64,000 nt of DNA, taken from Lachnospira sp. UBA3212 (lineage in GTDB: Bacteria > Bacillota > Clostridia > Lachnospirales > Lachnospiraceae). The stretch covers positions 62,001-126,000 of the forward strand of contig DEWK01000014.1 in assembly GCA_002363615.1 (NCBI GenBank). Direction: 5' to 3'. The position numbers and the translations under genes are program-made. This document shows, in pieces, positions 17,083 to 26,080 of the stretch; position 1 is the first letter of the stretch, and every line of letters starts with the position of its first letter. The notes under the pieces are model-generated. The model was not told the origin of the DNA. It saw only the letters and a program-made list of their open reading frames with translations, and did not search any database.

Positions 17083-17226
17083 ATGCTATGGACATGCTTG
17101 AAAGAGAAAAAGTATCCCGGCATTAATATACCCGGATACAGTAAATGGTGCTTACACCAAGATATATATGAGTTCATCCTCACGCAGCTCGAAAAGCGTG
17201 GTATGAAAATCGACCGAAATATATAA
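17083..17226 (+). other. Short ORF, probable gene remnant
   Basis: A 47-codon plus-strand frame from ATG at 17083 contains KKYPGINIPGYSKWCLHQDI followed by YEFILTQLEKRGMKIDRNI and a TAA. The tail looks protein-like, but there is no good ribosome binding site and no family was recognised. It may be the 3' end of a deleted gene. Confidence 0.35.
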
Positions 17227-17268
17227 ATAACAAATGGGCATTGGATATTCTCCTTTGCCCATTTTTCA

Positions 17269-17802
17269 TTATTGCTTTATTAAATATTTAACCGGAACTT
17301 CCTTAGTAAGCCATACACCATTCTTGGATAAGAAAAACTTATATCCTTCTCTATGCATCTCTCCTGCCTTAACAATATACAATACCGGCTTGCCATGGCG
17401 TTGACCTACTTTTACAGCAGTGTCCTCATCTTTTGACAAGTGTACATATAATCTGCTTTTAGGAATCAGTCCTTGCGCATCAATAGAATTAACATACTTC
17501 TCACCAGTACCATGCCATAATTCTTCCGGCGGTTCAGTTTCTTCAAGCTCTACATCAACCAGGATTGAATGTCCCTGGTTAGCTCTTATTAGTGTCTTAT
17601 CATCATTGAATGAAAATCTCTGTTTATTATCATTCCTGACAATCTCTTCCAAGATATCCATGCTAAATTCATGAGTCTTTGCTATTCCTACAATTAATTC
17701 ATCGACATTGGCCCAGCCATGTTCATCTAAGCTGATGCCTATTGTCTCTGGTTTATGCCTAAGGATAAGACTCATGAATTTGCTTGTATCATTTAAACTC
17801 AT
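17269..17802 (-). CDS. kptA: RNA 2'-phosphotransferase, KptA/Tpt1 family
   Basis: 177 aa. Removes an RNA 2'-phosphate by transfer to NAD+, giving ADP-ribose 1'',2''-cyclic phosphate. Family marks are MSLILRHKPETIGISLDEHG, WANVDELIVG, the Arg-containing IRANQGHSILVD block and ELWHGTGEKY, then SRLYVHLSKDEDTA. These hold the NAD+- and phosphate-contacting Arg/His residues. The ribosome binding site is GGAAGGG. Bacterial KptA has no agreed physiological role, since most bacteria lack 2'-phosphate-forming tRNA ligase. Here it is 14 bp downstream of a SWIM zinc-finger gene, in a cluster of unknown proteins. Confidence 0.92.
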   Translation of the reverse strand: MSLNDTSKFMSLILRHKPETIGISLDEHGWANVDELIVGIAKTHEFSMDILEEIVRNDNKQRFSFNDDKTLIRANQGHSILVDVELEETEPPEELWHGTGEKYVNSIDAQGLIPKSRLYVHLSKDEDTAVKVGQRHGKPVLYIVKAGEMHREGYKFFLSKNGVWLTKEVPVKYLIKQ

Positions 17803-17816
17803 TCTTTATCCCTTCC

Positions 17817-18301
17817 TTATTTTCCGTATTTTTCTTTTAACCTAATTTCTTCAAGCTCAATCATAAGCTCCACATATGCCTCACGAAGTTCCCTCTGCGA
17901 CATGCACTTTGCATATGACATGTATTTGTAGTATTTCTTGGTTCTACGCTCCTCTTCCTCGGATGCATAGAGGGTCTTCTCGTTCTTAAAACATTCTGCT
18001 TCCGAAACATCAACACATAATGATACCGCCACTATGTGTTTACAAATAACCTTTTTACAATTAGCAAGAGGACAGTTGCAGGTGGACTTACGTGGATGTT
18101 CCATATCCACGTGAACCGAATAGCTCTCATCACTACTTCCGGAGACAACACCTTCATAAGTTCCATCGTCATTAGCAGTACATGAACTAACTTTGTTCTG
18201 TTTGTAATATTCCATGCCTTTGGATTATTCAGATTAATTGCAAGATCGCTTTTATCATCGATTCCCATTTTCTGATAGACAGTCTCATTCTTCCTCCGCA
18301 A
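17817..18301 (-). pseudogene. SWIM zinc-finger protein, frameshifted
   Basis: The 3' frame encodes a SWIM motif (CNCPLANCKKVICKH, CxC...CxH) within a protein of about 132 aa ending in a Glu/Lys-rich helix. Its apparent ATG (18213-18215) has no properly spaced ribosome binding site. The upstream frame (ETVYQKMGIDDKSDLAINL, then NNPKAW) ends at the same place; adding one G at 18212-18213 joins the two as NNPKAWEYYKQNKVSS. The start is a TTG or a slipped upstream ATG, both weak. SWIM domains bind nucleic acid or protein. Whether a shortened protein is made is uncertain. Confidence 0.72.
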
Positions 18302-18334
18302 CCATGCTTTCCGTTATAACTGAAAATAATCCGT

Positions 18335-18589
18335 TTATATCATCTGAAAATGCCTCATGGCATCCTCTATCGCCTTAACCTTCTCTTCCGGACATCCCGG
18401 CTGTTTACTATCAGAAGACTTGAGCTTATTGTAGTTCTCGCGTTCTATGACTTGACATCTCCCTTGGAAAGCAAACAAACAGTCTCCACATGGCACGATA
18501 GTACTAGAAGTTTAGTAGTTGTCAGCCGCATTTCGCAAAAACTGGTCCACGAACTCTTTAACGATTGCACCATTTTTGCACCCACCTAC
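18335..18589 (-). pseudogene. Cys-rich ORF with internal stop
   Basis: A minus-strand frame open from 18589 to the TAA at 18335-18337, except for one TAA at 18512-18514. It reads KNGAIVKEFVDQFLRNAADN before the stop and STIVPCGDCLFAFQGRCQVI after it, with further PGCPEEKVKAIEDAM. The Cys pattern (CxxC...C...C) suggests metal binding. It overlaps the stop of the 124-aa ORF upstream, so it could also be that gene's lost C-terminal part. No family recognised. Confidence 0.5.
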
Positions 18590-18933
18590 TCAACTTGCGT
18601 AATTGCCGCTCTAAGCTTAAGCAAATCATCATAGAAGCTGGTATGCGTAGCTATATCGGCACTTTGGTTCCTAATCTCAATATCTATATCTTCAACCAGC
18701 TTTGAATTTTGGCCTACGTTATCGACCACGTAATCCTTTACTTCTGTAAGGTGCTCTTTTGATTTGTCCTTACTCGGCTGTTTTTCTTTAATATTGAATT
18801 CATCAGTTATTTCAAACAGCCCCTTGATGAACTCTTGCAGTTCAGTGATATTCTCTATTTCAGGCTTAAACTCGTATATGTTGTCTCCCCTCAAAAGCAT
18901 TTCTATATAATGTCTATTCTTCTGAGCTATCAA
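18586..18933 (-). CDS. Hypothetical charged protein
   Basis: About 115 aa. The likely start is a TTG at 18933 placed nine bases after AGGAGG; the ATG at 18960 lies upstream of that site and would give an unlikely N-terminus. The sequence is mostly Glu/Lys-rich helix (ENITELQEFIKGLFEITDEF, then VDNVGQNSKLVEDIDIEIRN), suggesting coiled coil. It overlaps or abuts the 143-aa gene upstream. No family recognised. The abrupt end (ITQVE) right before a Cys-rich broken frame raises the chance that it is truncated. Confidence 0.55.
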   Translation of the reverse strand: MIAQKNRHYIEMLLRGDNIYEFKPEIENITELQEFIKGLFEITDEFNIKEKQPSKDKSKEHLTEVKDYVVDNVGQNSKLVEDIDIEIRNQSADIATHTSFYDDLLKLRAAITQVE

Positions 18934-18937
18934 GAAA

Positions 18938-19369
18938 TCATTCCTCCTCGTCATAATCATCAGATGTCAGCAATACCGCTGGCGTATACTCCGTTTCAGG
19001 CACAATGGATTTTATTACAGAAAACAGCTCTTTGAACTCATCGCCCGGAACCCAGTATGTTTCCTTAAACTTCGTCTTGTCGGAGTACGTGATATTAAAC
19101 TCAATACCACCTATATCTGTACAAAACTCTTCGATGTTCCTTTGTATTGCTTCTTCAACCTTCTTAGCTATTTCGGAATACTTCACCTTAAAGATCGGGC
19201 TGCTTGTTTTATAACTCCATTTCCTCTTAGGGTTAATCTCAGACTCCACATACGGAATGTATTCATATGAAATTGAATCTTCTGTGATTGTGACCTTGTC
19301 ATTAAAAGCCTCATCAACACAACAATAGCCTGACGAGCCTTTTATCGCTATTCGATTAATATCAGGCAT
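18938..19369 (-). CDS. Hypothetical protein
   Basis: 143 aa, no signal peptide or membrane segment, beginning MPDINRIAIKGSSGYCCVDE and ending in an acidic TSDDYDEEE tail. The ATG is preceded by GGAGGAGATAAT. It is the first gene of a minus-strand run leading to the charged protein, the Cys-rich remnant, the SWIM gene and kptA. Composition is beta-rich in the first half (alternating hydrophobic residues in SISYEYIPYVES). No family recognised. Confidence 0.7.
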   Translation of the reverse strand: MPDINRIAIKGSSGYCCVDEAFNDKVTITEDSISYEYIPYVESEINPKRKWSYKTSSPIFKVKYSEIAKKVEEAIQRNIEEFCTDIGGIEFNITYSDKTKFKETYWVPGDEFKELFSVIKSIVPETEYTPAVLLTSDDYDEEE

Positions 19370-19392
19370 ATTATCTCCTCCAATTTTTTATT

Positions 19393-21849
19393 TTATTCAA
19401 TGGTCACCTTTTCAAGATGCCAAATATCCTTTACATATTCCTCAATGGTTCGATCCGAAGAGAATTTTCCAACGCTACCAACATTCAAGATTGCTGACTT
19501 CGCCCATCTCTTCTCGTCCCGATAAGCCTCCTCTACCTTCTTTTGTGCTTCTGCATAAGAACGGAAGTCTTTTAAGATAAAGTAAGTATCCGGACGGTCG
19601 GATGCATTGGTATTTAAGAGAGAATCATAAAGGTCGCGGAAACGCTCCGGATCATCCGGACTGTAGAAGCCATTGATCAGCTGCATTAAGACCTTACGGA
19701 TATCCATATCGTTGTTAAAGATATCCATTGGATTGTAATCCCTGTTCTTTTCGTGAGCAATCACCTCATCCGAAGACATACCGAAGATAAAGGCATTCTC
19801 AATTCCCATCTCCTCTACCATCTCCACATTGGCGCCATCCATGGTACCGATGGTTAAGGCACCGTTTAACATGAACTTCATATTACCGGTTCCAGAAGCC
19901 TCCTTAGAAGCAGTTGAAATCTGTTCGGAAACATCTGCCGCTGCTATAATAATTTCAGCATTGGATACCCGATAGTTCTCAATAAAGACAACCTTGATTT
20001 TCCCCTTAATGGTCTTATCATTATTAATTACATCTGCTACAGAATTAATTAACTTAATGGTAAGTTTCGCACGACGATAGCCTGCCGCTGCCTTTGCTCC
20101 AAAGATAAAGGTTCTAGGAGTAAATTCCATCTCCGGATGTTCCTTAATCTGATTATAAAGATACATCACATGTAAAATATTTAAAAGCTGTCTCTTGTAC
20201 TCATGAAGTCGTTTTACCTGAACATCAAAAATTGATCTTGGATCTACCTCGATTCCATTATGCTTTAAAATATAGTCTGCCAAACGCTTCTTGTTTTGGT
20301 ACTTAATATTCATAAACTCGCTTTGGCATTTCTCATCCTCGGCATAAAGTTTCAATTTTGAAATCTTTGAAAGGTCCGTAATCCAATCCTCTCCTACCTT
20401 TCCGGTTACCCAATCTGCAAGGAGAGGATTTCCGTGAAGTAAGAAACGTCTCTGGGTAATACCATTGGTTTTATTATTAAACTTCTCCGGCATCATCTCA
20501 TAGAAATCTTTTAATTCCTGATTCATTAAAATCTGGGTATGAAGCTTTGCTACACCATTCACCGAGAAGCCAACAGCAATGGCAAGATTTGCCATTCGTA
20601 CCTGGCCATCATAAATGATCGCCATCTTCTGGATCTTTTCTTGATTCTCCGGATAAAGCTTTGCAATATCCTCTACAAAACGGCGGTTGATTTCTTCAAT
20701 GATCTGATAGCATCTTGGAAGAAGACGAGAAAACAACTCGATCGGCCATTTTTCAAGTGCTTCCGCCATAATGGTATGGTTCGTATAAGCACAGGACTTG
20801 CTGGTAATCTCCCAAGCTTCATTCCACTCCAAATGATATTCATCTAAAAGTAAGCGCATCAGCTCTGCAGTGGCAATCGTTGGATGGGTATCATTTAACT
20901 GGAAGACCACTTTCTTAGGAAGGTCATGAATATCGTCATGCTGGTCTAAGAATTTCTTAATAGCAGTCTGAACGGAAGCAGAAACAAAGAAATACTGCTG
21001 CTTCAAACGAAGTTCCTTACCTGCATAATGATTATCGTTGGGATAAAGGACTTCCACAATAGTCTTAGCTAAGTTTTCCTGCTCTATGGCCTTTTTATAA
21101 TCACCCTTATCAAAGGAATCCAAATTGAAACGATCCAAGGGCTCAGCATCCCAAATCCGAAGGGTATTAACAATGTGATTGTTATAGCCTACTATCGGGA
21201 TATCATATGGAATCGCTTTAATGGTCTGGTATCCTTCCTGAATAAAGTAATTTCTTCCATCCTTGTTGTAAACCTTTACAAATCCTCCAAATCTTACCTC
21301 ACAGGTATATTCGTCACGGCGAATTTCAAATGGATATCCATTCTTTAGCCAGTCATCCGGATATTCCTTCTGGTAGCCATCTTCAATTCTTTGTTCAAAC
21401 ATTCCATACTTGTATCGAATGCCACAACCATAGGCTGCATAACCTAAGGTTGCCAAAGAGTCAAGGAAACAAGCAGCAAGTCTTCCAAGACCACCATTCC
21501 CTAGGGCCGGATCCGGTTCCTCATCTTCAATGGCATTCAAATCAATCTTTAATTCCTCTAAGGCCTTTTTAATTTCATCCCTAGCGGTAAGAGACAGGAT
21601 CATATTTCCCAAGGCTCTTCCCATTAAGAATTCCATGGAAAGATAGTAAACAGTCTTCACGTCTCTTTTTTCATATTCCTTGTGGGTTGCAATCCAGTCA
21701 TCTACCACTAAATCCTTCACTGCAAGAGACACCGCCTGGAATTTCTGCTGCTCGCTTAATTCCTCCAGTCCCTTTCGAAACATAAGTTTTGCATTATCCT
21801 CAACCTCACGCTTAAACTCGTTCTTCGTGATGGTATCAATTTTTGCCAT
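19393..21849 (-). CDS. glgP: Glycogen/starch phosphorylase
   Basis: 818 aa. Releases glucose 1-phosphate from alpha-1,4-glucan. The start MAKIDTITKNEF (21849) has AGGAGG upstream; the longer frame is rejected. Marks include VYYLSMEFLMGRALGN, PDPALGNGGLGRLAACFLDS, QLNDTHPTIATAELMR, the nucleotide/phosphate segment RRFLLHGNPLLADW, and the PLP-lysine block EASGTGNMKFMLNGALTIG followed by MDGANVEM. Length is normal. MalQ and phosphoglucomutase in this window would complete glucan breakdown. Confidence 0.96.
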   Translation of the reverse strand: MAKIDTITKNEFKREVEDNAKLMFRKGLEELSEQQKFQAVSLAVKDLVVDDWIATHKEYEKRDVKTVYYLSMEFLMGRALGNMILSLTARDEIKKALEELKIDLNAIEDEEPDPALGNGGLGRLAACFLDSLATLGYAAYGCGIRYKYGMFEQRIEDGYQKEYPDDWLKNGYPFEIRRDEYTCEVRFGGFVKVYNKDGRNYFIQEGYQTIKAIPYDIPIVGYNNHIVNTLRIWDAEPLDRFNLDSFDKGDYKKAIEQENLAKTIVEVLYPNDNHYAGKELRLKQQYFFVSASVQTAIKKFLDQHDDIHDLPKKVVFQLNDTHPTIATAELMRLLLDEYHLEWNEAWEITSKSCAYTNHTIMAEALEKWPIELFSRLLPRCYQIIEEINRRFVEDIAKLYPENQEKIQKMAIIYDGQVRMANLAIAVGFSVNGVAKLHTQILMNQELKDFYEMMPEKFNNKTNGITQRRFLLHGNPLLADWVTGKVGEDWITDLSKISKLKLYAEDEKCQSEFMNIKYQNKKRLADYILKHNGIEVDPRSIFDVQVKRLHEYKRQLLNILHVMYLYNQIKEHPEMEFTPRTFIFGAKAAAGYRRAKLTIKLINSVADVINNDKTIKGKIKVVFIENYRVSNAEIIIAAADVSEQISTASKEASGTGNMKFMLNGALTIGTMDGANVEMVEEMGIENAFIFGMSSDEVIAHEKNRDYNPMDIFNNDMDIRKVLMQLINGFYSPDDPERFRDLYDSLLNTNASDRPDTYFILKDFRSYAEAQKKVEEAYRDEKRWAKSAILNVGSVGKFSSDRTIEEYVKDIWHLEKVTIE

Positions 21850-21960
21850 AACAAGTCTACCTCCTAGTCTAATACTTTCAAAAATAAAAGAGAGCCAGAA
21901 AGTCAAAAGCTCTCTGTCTCTCTTATCATAACACATTCTTTTTCTAAATCAAAATAAATG

Positions 21961-24900
21961 TTAATTCTTCTTTACTGCAATGCTAACACTTTCTCCATTT
22001 ACATCCCATTCCTTAGCGCTAGCGTCTGCAAGTGTTTGGGTGGTTACCTCACTTGCCATAACAGCAGTCTTTAACTCTTCTGCATTCTTCATAACGATTG
22101 CCTCAAGCTTGTCATTACCGGAAACAGAAACAGTAATGGTATCCATTACTTCAAAACCTGCATCCTTACGGCTGGTCTGTACCTTACTAATGATTTCACG
22201 TAAGAAACCTTCCTCAATCAAGGCTTCTGTTAAGTTGGTATCTAAGACAACGGTGATTCCCTTATCATTCATAGAAACATAACCCGACTTGTGAGCCATC
22301 TCGATTAAAAGGTCTTCCTTGGTAAGAACTACTTCTTCTCCGTCAAAATCAAAGGAGATAAAACCCTTGTCCTCTAACTCATCCATTGCCGCATTACCAT
22401 CAAGGCCCGTAAGAGCCGGACGAATCTTTCCAAGAAGCTTACCATACTTAGGACCTACGGTCTTAAGCTGTGGCTTAAACTCATAGGTAGTAAATTCACG
22501 GACATCATCCGTAAAACTAACCGTCTTTACATTTAACTCGTCGGCAATAATATCGGTATAGAAGTCATCTAAGTGAAAGTCTGCCTTTACAAACATGGTT
22601 GCGATTGGCTGACGGTTCTTTAAACCGGACTCATTTCTAGCTGCTCTTGCCATTACTACTACGTCTAATACGTGCTCCATCTTAGCCTCAAGATCGGTGT
22701 TAATCATCTCTTCACAAACCTCTGGGTAATCACAAAGGTGAATACTTACAGGGGCTTTTGGATTTACGCTTCTAACAATGTTCTGATAAATAGACTCTGT
22801 GATAAATGGAATCATAGGGGCTGCTGCCTTGCAAATAACGTCTAAGGCTGTATAAAGGGTCATGTAAGCATTGATCTTATCCTGTTCCATTCCCTTTGCC
22901 CAATATCTCTCACGACCACGACGTACATACCAGTTACTCATCTCGTCTACGAAACTTGCAAGTGCCTTACATGCCTCCGGAATATGGTAATTGGAAAGTT
23001 CTGTATCGCAAGTCTTCACGGAAGAATTTAATCTAGACAGTAACCACTTATCCATAACAGAAAGCTTGTCATAGTCTAAACTATATTTGCCAGGATCAAA
23101 GCCATCGATTTCAGCATAAAGTACATAGAAGGCATAGGTATTCCAAAGGGTACCCATAAACTTTCTCTGGCCTTCGGTTACAGCCTTGCCATGGAATCTA
23201 TTTGGAAGCCATGGAGCAGAGTTGGTATAGAAATACCAACGAATCGCGTCTGCACCGTACTCCTTTAAGGCGGTCATTGGGTCTACTGCATTCCCCTTAG
23301 ACTTACTCATCTTCTGACCATTTTCATCCTGAACATGTCCAAGGACGATTACATTTTTATATGGTGCCTTACCAAAAAGAAGGGTGGATTCTGCCATAAG
23401 GGAATAGAACCATCCTCTGGTCTGGTCTACCGCCTCTGAGATAAAGTCTGCTGGGAACTGCTGTTCAAAGAGATCCTTGTTCTCAAATGGATAATGGTGC
23501 TGGGCAAATGGCATGGCACCTGAATCGAACCAACAGTCGATTACTTCTGGCACACGCTTCATCTTCTTGCATCCACACTCTGGACAGGTAATTAAAACAT
23601 CATCAATATATGGACGGTGAAGCTCAATGTCCTCCGGACAATTGTCGCTCATTTCCTTTAACTCTGCAATAGAACCAATCACATGTCTCTTGCCACAATC
23701 TGGACACTCCCAAACAGGAAGCGGGGTTCCCCAGTATCTATTTCTTGAAATACCCCAGTCCTGAACGTTCTTTAACCACTCGCCAAAACGTCCCTTACCG
23801 ATTCCTTCCGGAATCCAGTTTACAGTGTCATTGTTGGCAACCATCTGGTCTGAAACCTCGGTCATCTTAATAAACCAAGACTCTCTTGCATAGTAAATCA
23901 ATGGAGTATCACATCTCCAACAATGTGGATAATCATGCTCAACCTTAGGAGCCGCAAAGAGAATTCCTCTCTCATCTAAGTCCTTTAATACTGCCGGATC
24001 ACAGTCTACTGCGCCCTCTTCCACTTCCTTAGGAGTAGCCTTACAACGCATCTTCGCAAACTTACCAGCCTCCTCCTTCATACATCCGGCATCATCTACC
24101 ATCTGTACAAATGGAGCGTCATACTTACGACCAACTCTTGCATCGTCCTCTCCAAAGGCAGGTGCAATATGTACAATACCAGTACCGTCTGTCATGGTTA
24201 CATAGTCATCGCAATATACAAAGAAGGCCTTCTTATGCTGCTTTGCTACTGCATCTGCAGCACACTGGTAAAGTGGCTCATATTCCTTGTACTCTAAGTC
24301 CTTACCCTTATACTCCTCTAAGATTTCATACGCCTTTTGACCTTCCTCTACCAAAGAAGAAAGAACCTGGTCTAAAAGAGCCTTTGCCATATAGTAGGTA
24401 AATCCATCTGCTGCCTTTACCTTGGTATAGGTTTCTTCCGGATTGACACAAAGTGCAATATTCGAAGGAAGGGTCCATGGCGTTGTGGTCCATGCAAGGA
24501 AATAAGCATCCTCATCCTTTACCTTGAAACGCACGATTGCGGTACGGTCCTTTAAGGTCTTATAACCCTGAGCTACCTCGTGAGAAGAAAGAGGGGTACC
24601 ACAACGAGGACAGTATGGAACAACCTTAAATCCCTTGTATAATAAACCCTTATCCCAGATCTGACGAAGTGCCCACCACTCAGATTCAATGTAGTCGTTG
24701 TAGTAAGTAACATATGGATGATCCATATCAGCCCAGAAACCAACGGTATCTGAGAAATCTTCCCACATACCCTTGTACTTCCAAACGCTTTCCTTACACT
24801 TTCCAATAAATGGCTCTAATCCGTATTCTTCGATCTGCTCCTTACCGTCTAAGCCCAAGAGTTTCTCTACCTCAAGCTCTACCGGAAGACCGTGGGTATC

Positions 24901-25161
24901 CCATCCGGCCTTTCTAGGAACCATCTTACCCTTCATCGTCTGATAACGAGGGATCATATCCTTGATTACTCGAGTTAATACATGACCGATGTGAGGCTTA
25001 CCGTTTGCAGTAGGAGGGCCGTCATAAAAGGTGTAGGTCTCTCCCTCCTTACGATGGGTCATACTGTTTTTAAACACATCTTCTTTTTTCCAAAACTCCA
25101 GGACTTCCTTTTCACGGTCCACGAAGTTCATGTTGGTTGAAACTTTCTTATACATGTTCAT
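21961..25161 (-). CDS. ileS: Isoleucyl-tRNA synthetase, eukaryote-like long form
   Basis: 1066 aa class I synthetase. The start at 25161 (MNMYKKVSTNMNFVDREKEV) has AAGGA at six bases; two further Met codons nearby are possible. HIGH-type motif is PPTANGKPHIGHVL; KMSKS motif is QKMSKSKGNAVDP. The CP1 editing domain lies between, followed by a zinc-type pattern (PDCG...CPECGCKK) and a long C-terminal domain. Length and layout fit the IleS type common in Clostridia and archaea/eukaryotes, whose members are often less mupirocin-sensitive; sensitivity here is not tested by sequence. Expression is controlled by the Ile T-box leader upstream. Confidence 0.95.
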   Translation of the reverse strand: MNMYKKVSTNMNFVDREKEVLEFWKKEDVFKNSMTHRKEGETYTFYDGPPTANGKPHIGHVLTRVIKDMIPRYQTMKGKMVPRKAGWDTHGLPVELEVEKLLGLDGKEQIEEYGLEPFIGKCKESVWKYKGMWEDFSDTVGFWADMDHPYVTYYNDYIESEWWALRQIWDKGLLYKGFKVVPYCPRCGTPLSSHEVAQGYKTLKDRTAIVRFKVKDEDAYFLAWTTTPWTLPSNIALCVNPEETYTKVKAADGFTYYMAKALLDQVLSSLVEEGQKAYEILEEYKGKDLEYKEYEPLYQCAADAVAKQHKKAFFVYCDDYVTMTDGTGIVHIAPAFGEDDARVGRKYDAPFVQMVDDAGCMKEEAGKFAKMRCKATPKEVEEGAVDCDPAVLKDLDERGILFAAPKVEHDYPHCWRCDTPLIYYARESWFIKMTEVSDQMVANNDTVNWIPEGIGKGRFGEWLKNVQDWGISRNRYWGTPLPVWECPDCGKRHVIGSIAELKEMSDNCPEDIELHRPYIDDVLITCPECGCKKMKRVPEVIDCWFDSGAMPFAQHHYPFENKDLFEQQFPADFISEAVDQTRGWFYSLMAESTLLFGKAPYKNVIVLGHVQDENGQKMSKSKGNAVDPMTALKEYGADAIRWYFYTNSAPWLPNRFHGKAVTEGQRKFMGTLWNTYAFYVLYAEIDGFDPGKYSLDYDKLSVMDKWLLSRLNSSVKTCDTELSNYHIPEACKALASFVDEMSNWYVRRGRERYWAKGMEQDKINAYMTLYTALDVICKAAAPMIPFITESIYQNIVRSVNPKAPVSIHLCDYPEVCEEMINTDLEAKMEHVLDVVVMARAARNESGLKNRQPIATMFVKADFHLDDFYTDIIADELNVKTVSFTDDVREFTTYEFKPQLKTVGPKYGKLLGKIRPALTGLDGNAAMDELEDKGFISFDFDGEEVVLTKEDLLIEMAHKSGYVSMNDKGITVVLDTNLTEALIEEGFLREIISKVQTSRKDAGFEVMDTITVSVSGNDKLEAIVMKNAEELKTAVMASEVTTQTLADASAKEWDVNGESVSIAVKKN

Positions 25162-25164
25162 TCC

Positions 25165-25455
25165 CTTTCCTTGAAAATAAAAATAAGCACCTTCCATCTG
25201 TAATCAGACGAAAGGTGCACTTCGTTATACCACTAATTACAGCGTGCAGCCCTATAGGCGATACGCGTCCCCGATCACGGAGGGTTCCGTTGATTCCTAC
25301 TTGGTTCAGAATCACAACTCCGGAGTGATTTTCTCCAACAAGTTACTGACATCCGGCTTCCACCCTCCCGGACTCTCTATGGTTTTCCCTTGTGGATACT
25401 CTCTCCATCAACGTCTTTATCCATATGAAATTATTGGGACAAGTCCCAAACAAAA
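25165..25455 (-). promoter_or_regulatory. T-box riboswitch of ileS (Ile, AUC specifier)
   Basis: The minus-strand leader has a stem I with GAGAGAGTA and a distal GGGTGGAAGCC-type loop. The specifier is ATC at 25327-25329, in context GAAA-ATC-ACTCCGGAG. The T-box core GTGGTATAACG (25223-25233) follows, with UGGU able to pair with an ACCA tRNA end. A terminator is formed by GCACCTT/AAGGTGC (25187-25193 and 25212-25218) followed by a T-rich tract. Uncharged tRNA-Ile should favour read-through. Confidence 0.88.
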
Positions 25456-25484
25456 GGTATTGTAGCAGAAAGTAAAAAAATTTT

Positions 25485-25518
25485 CAAGAGAAAAAAAACA
25501 ACCGTCTCCGGTTGTCCT
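25485..25518 (-). terminator. Terminator after the 157-aa membrane protein gene
   Basis: ACAACCG and CCGGTTGT form a hairpin followed on the minus strand by a long T run (plus-strand run of A at 25491-25499). Confidence 0.7.
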
Positions 25519-25528
25519 TTCTCATTCT

Positions 25529-26002
25529 TTACTTGTTCTTTGAAAAGAATCTCTTCAGTCCCTTTTTCTTTTCAGGTGCTGTGTAAACAGGACCACGAAT
25601 TCTCTTTGCAGCGGTAATGTAAATTCCACTTACCGTAGCCTTTACTTCCTGCTTAGGAAGAAGGGTTTCAAAAACCTTCACATCGCAAACCATAGTCATC
25701 ACACGAGGGCCAACCTTAACCTTTACGATTGGAAGCTTAGCACGACGCATGTACTTAGGGGTCTGATCAATCACCATCTTAGGTAGACCGGATTCTTTTA
25801 ACTTCATCTTTTTCTTATCGATAATGAAAAGGGTCATATTCTGAGCTACCTCATCCATCATCTTCTGTGACTCATCCTGCTTCTTTTGCATCTTTCTTCC
25901 AAAGATATAAAGAGCAAGTACCGCAACTAAAAGAACTGCGGTAATAACAATCAGTACGGTAGTAAATGTGCTTAATGCAACAAGACCAAGAAAATTATTC
26001 AT
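25529..26002 (-). CDS. Conserved membrane-anchored hypothetical protein
   Basis: 157 aa with one strong N-terminal transmembrane segment (VLIVITAVLLVAVLALYIF) and a basic cytoplasmic tail. The body has a beta-rich region (LPIVKVKVGPRVMTMVCDVK, then VFETLLPKQEVKATVSG) and a Lys-rich C-terminus. I think similar proteins occur in Lachnospiraceae, but no function is known to me. It lies alone between the ileS leader and plsC. Confidence 0.75.
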   Translation of the reverse strand: MNNFLGLVALSTFTTVLIVITAVLLVAVLALYIFGRKMQKKQDESQKMMDEVAQNMTLFIIDKKKMKLKESGLPKMVIDQTPKYMRRAKLPIVKVKVGPRVMTMVCDVKVFETLLPKQEVKATVSGIYITAAKRIRGPVYTAPEKKKGLKRFFSKNK

Positions 26003-26080
26003 AAGTTCTTCTCCATATTCTTAAATTTTTATAAACCGCTCATAATAGTATCATTTTCAGAGAAAAAATACAAGACAGTT

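Noticed and set aside
17817..18215. SWIM protein starting at the internal ATG 18215
   Set aside because: No properly spaced ribosome binding site, and the upstream frame joins naturally after one added base.
10133..19369. A complete prophage
   Set aside because: Only an ORF6N remnant, XRE regulators and DUF4417 are phage-like; there are no integrase, structural or lysis genes and no visible attachment repeats.
21961..25161. Long plus-strand ORFs within ileS
   Set aside because: They are antisense shadows with repetitive composition and no translation signals.
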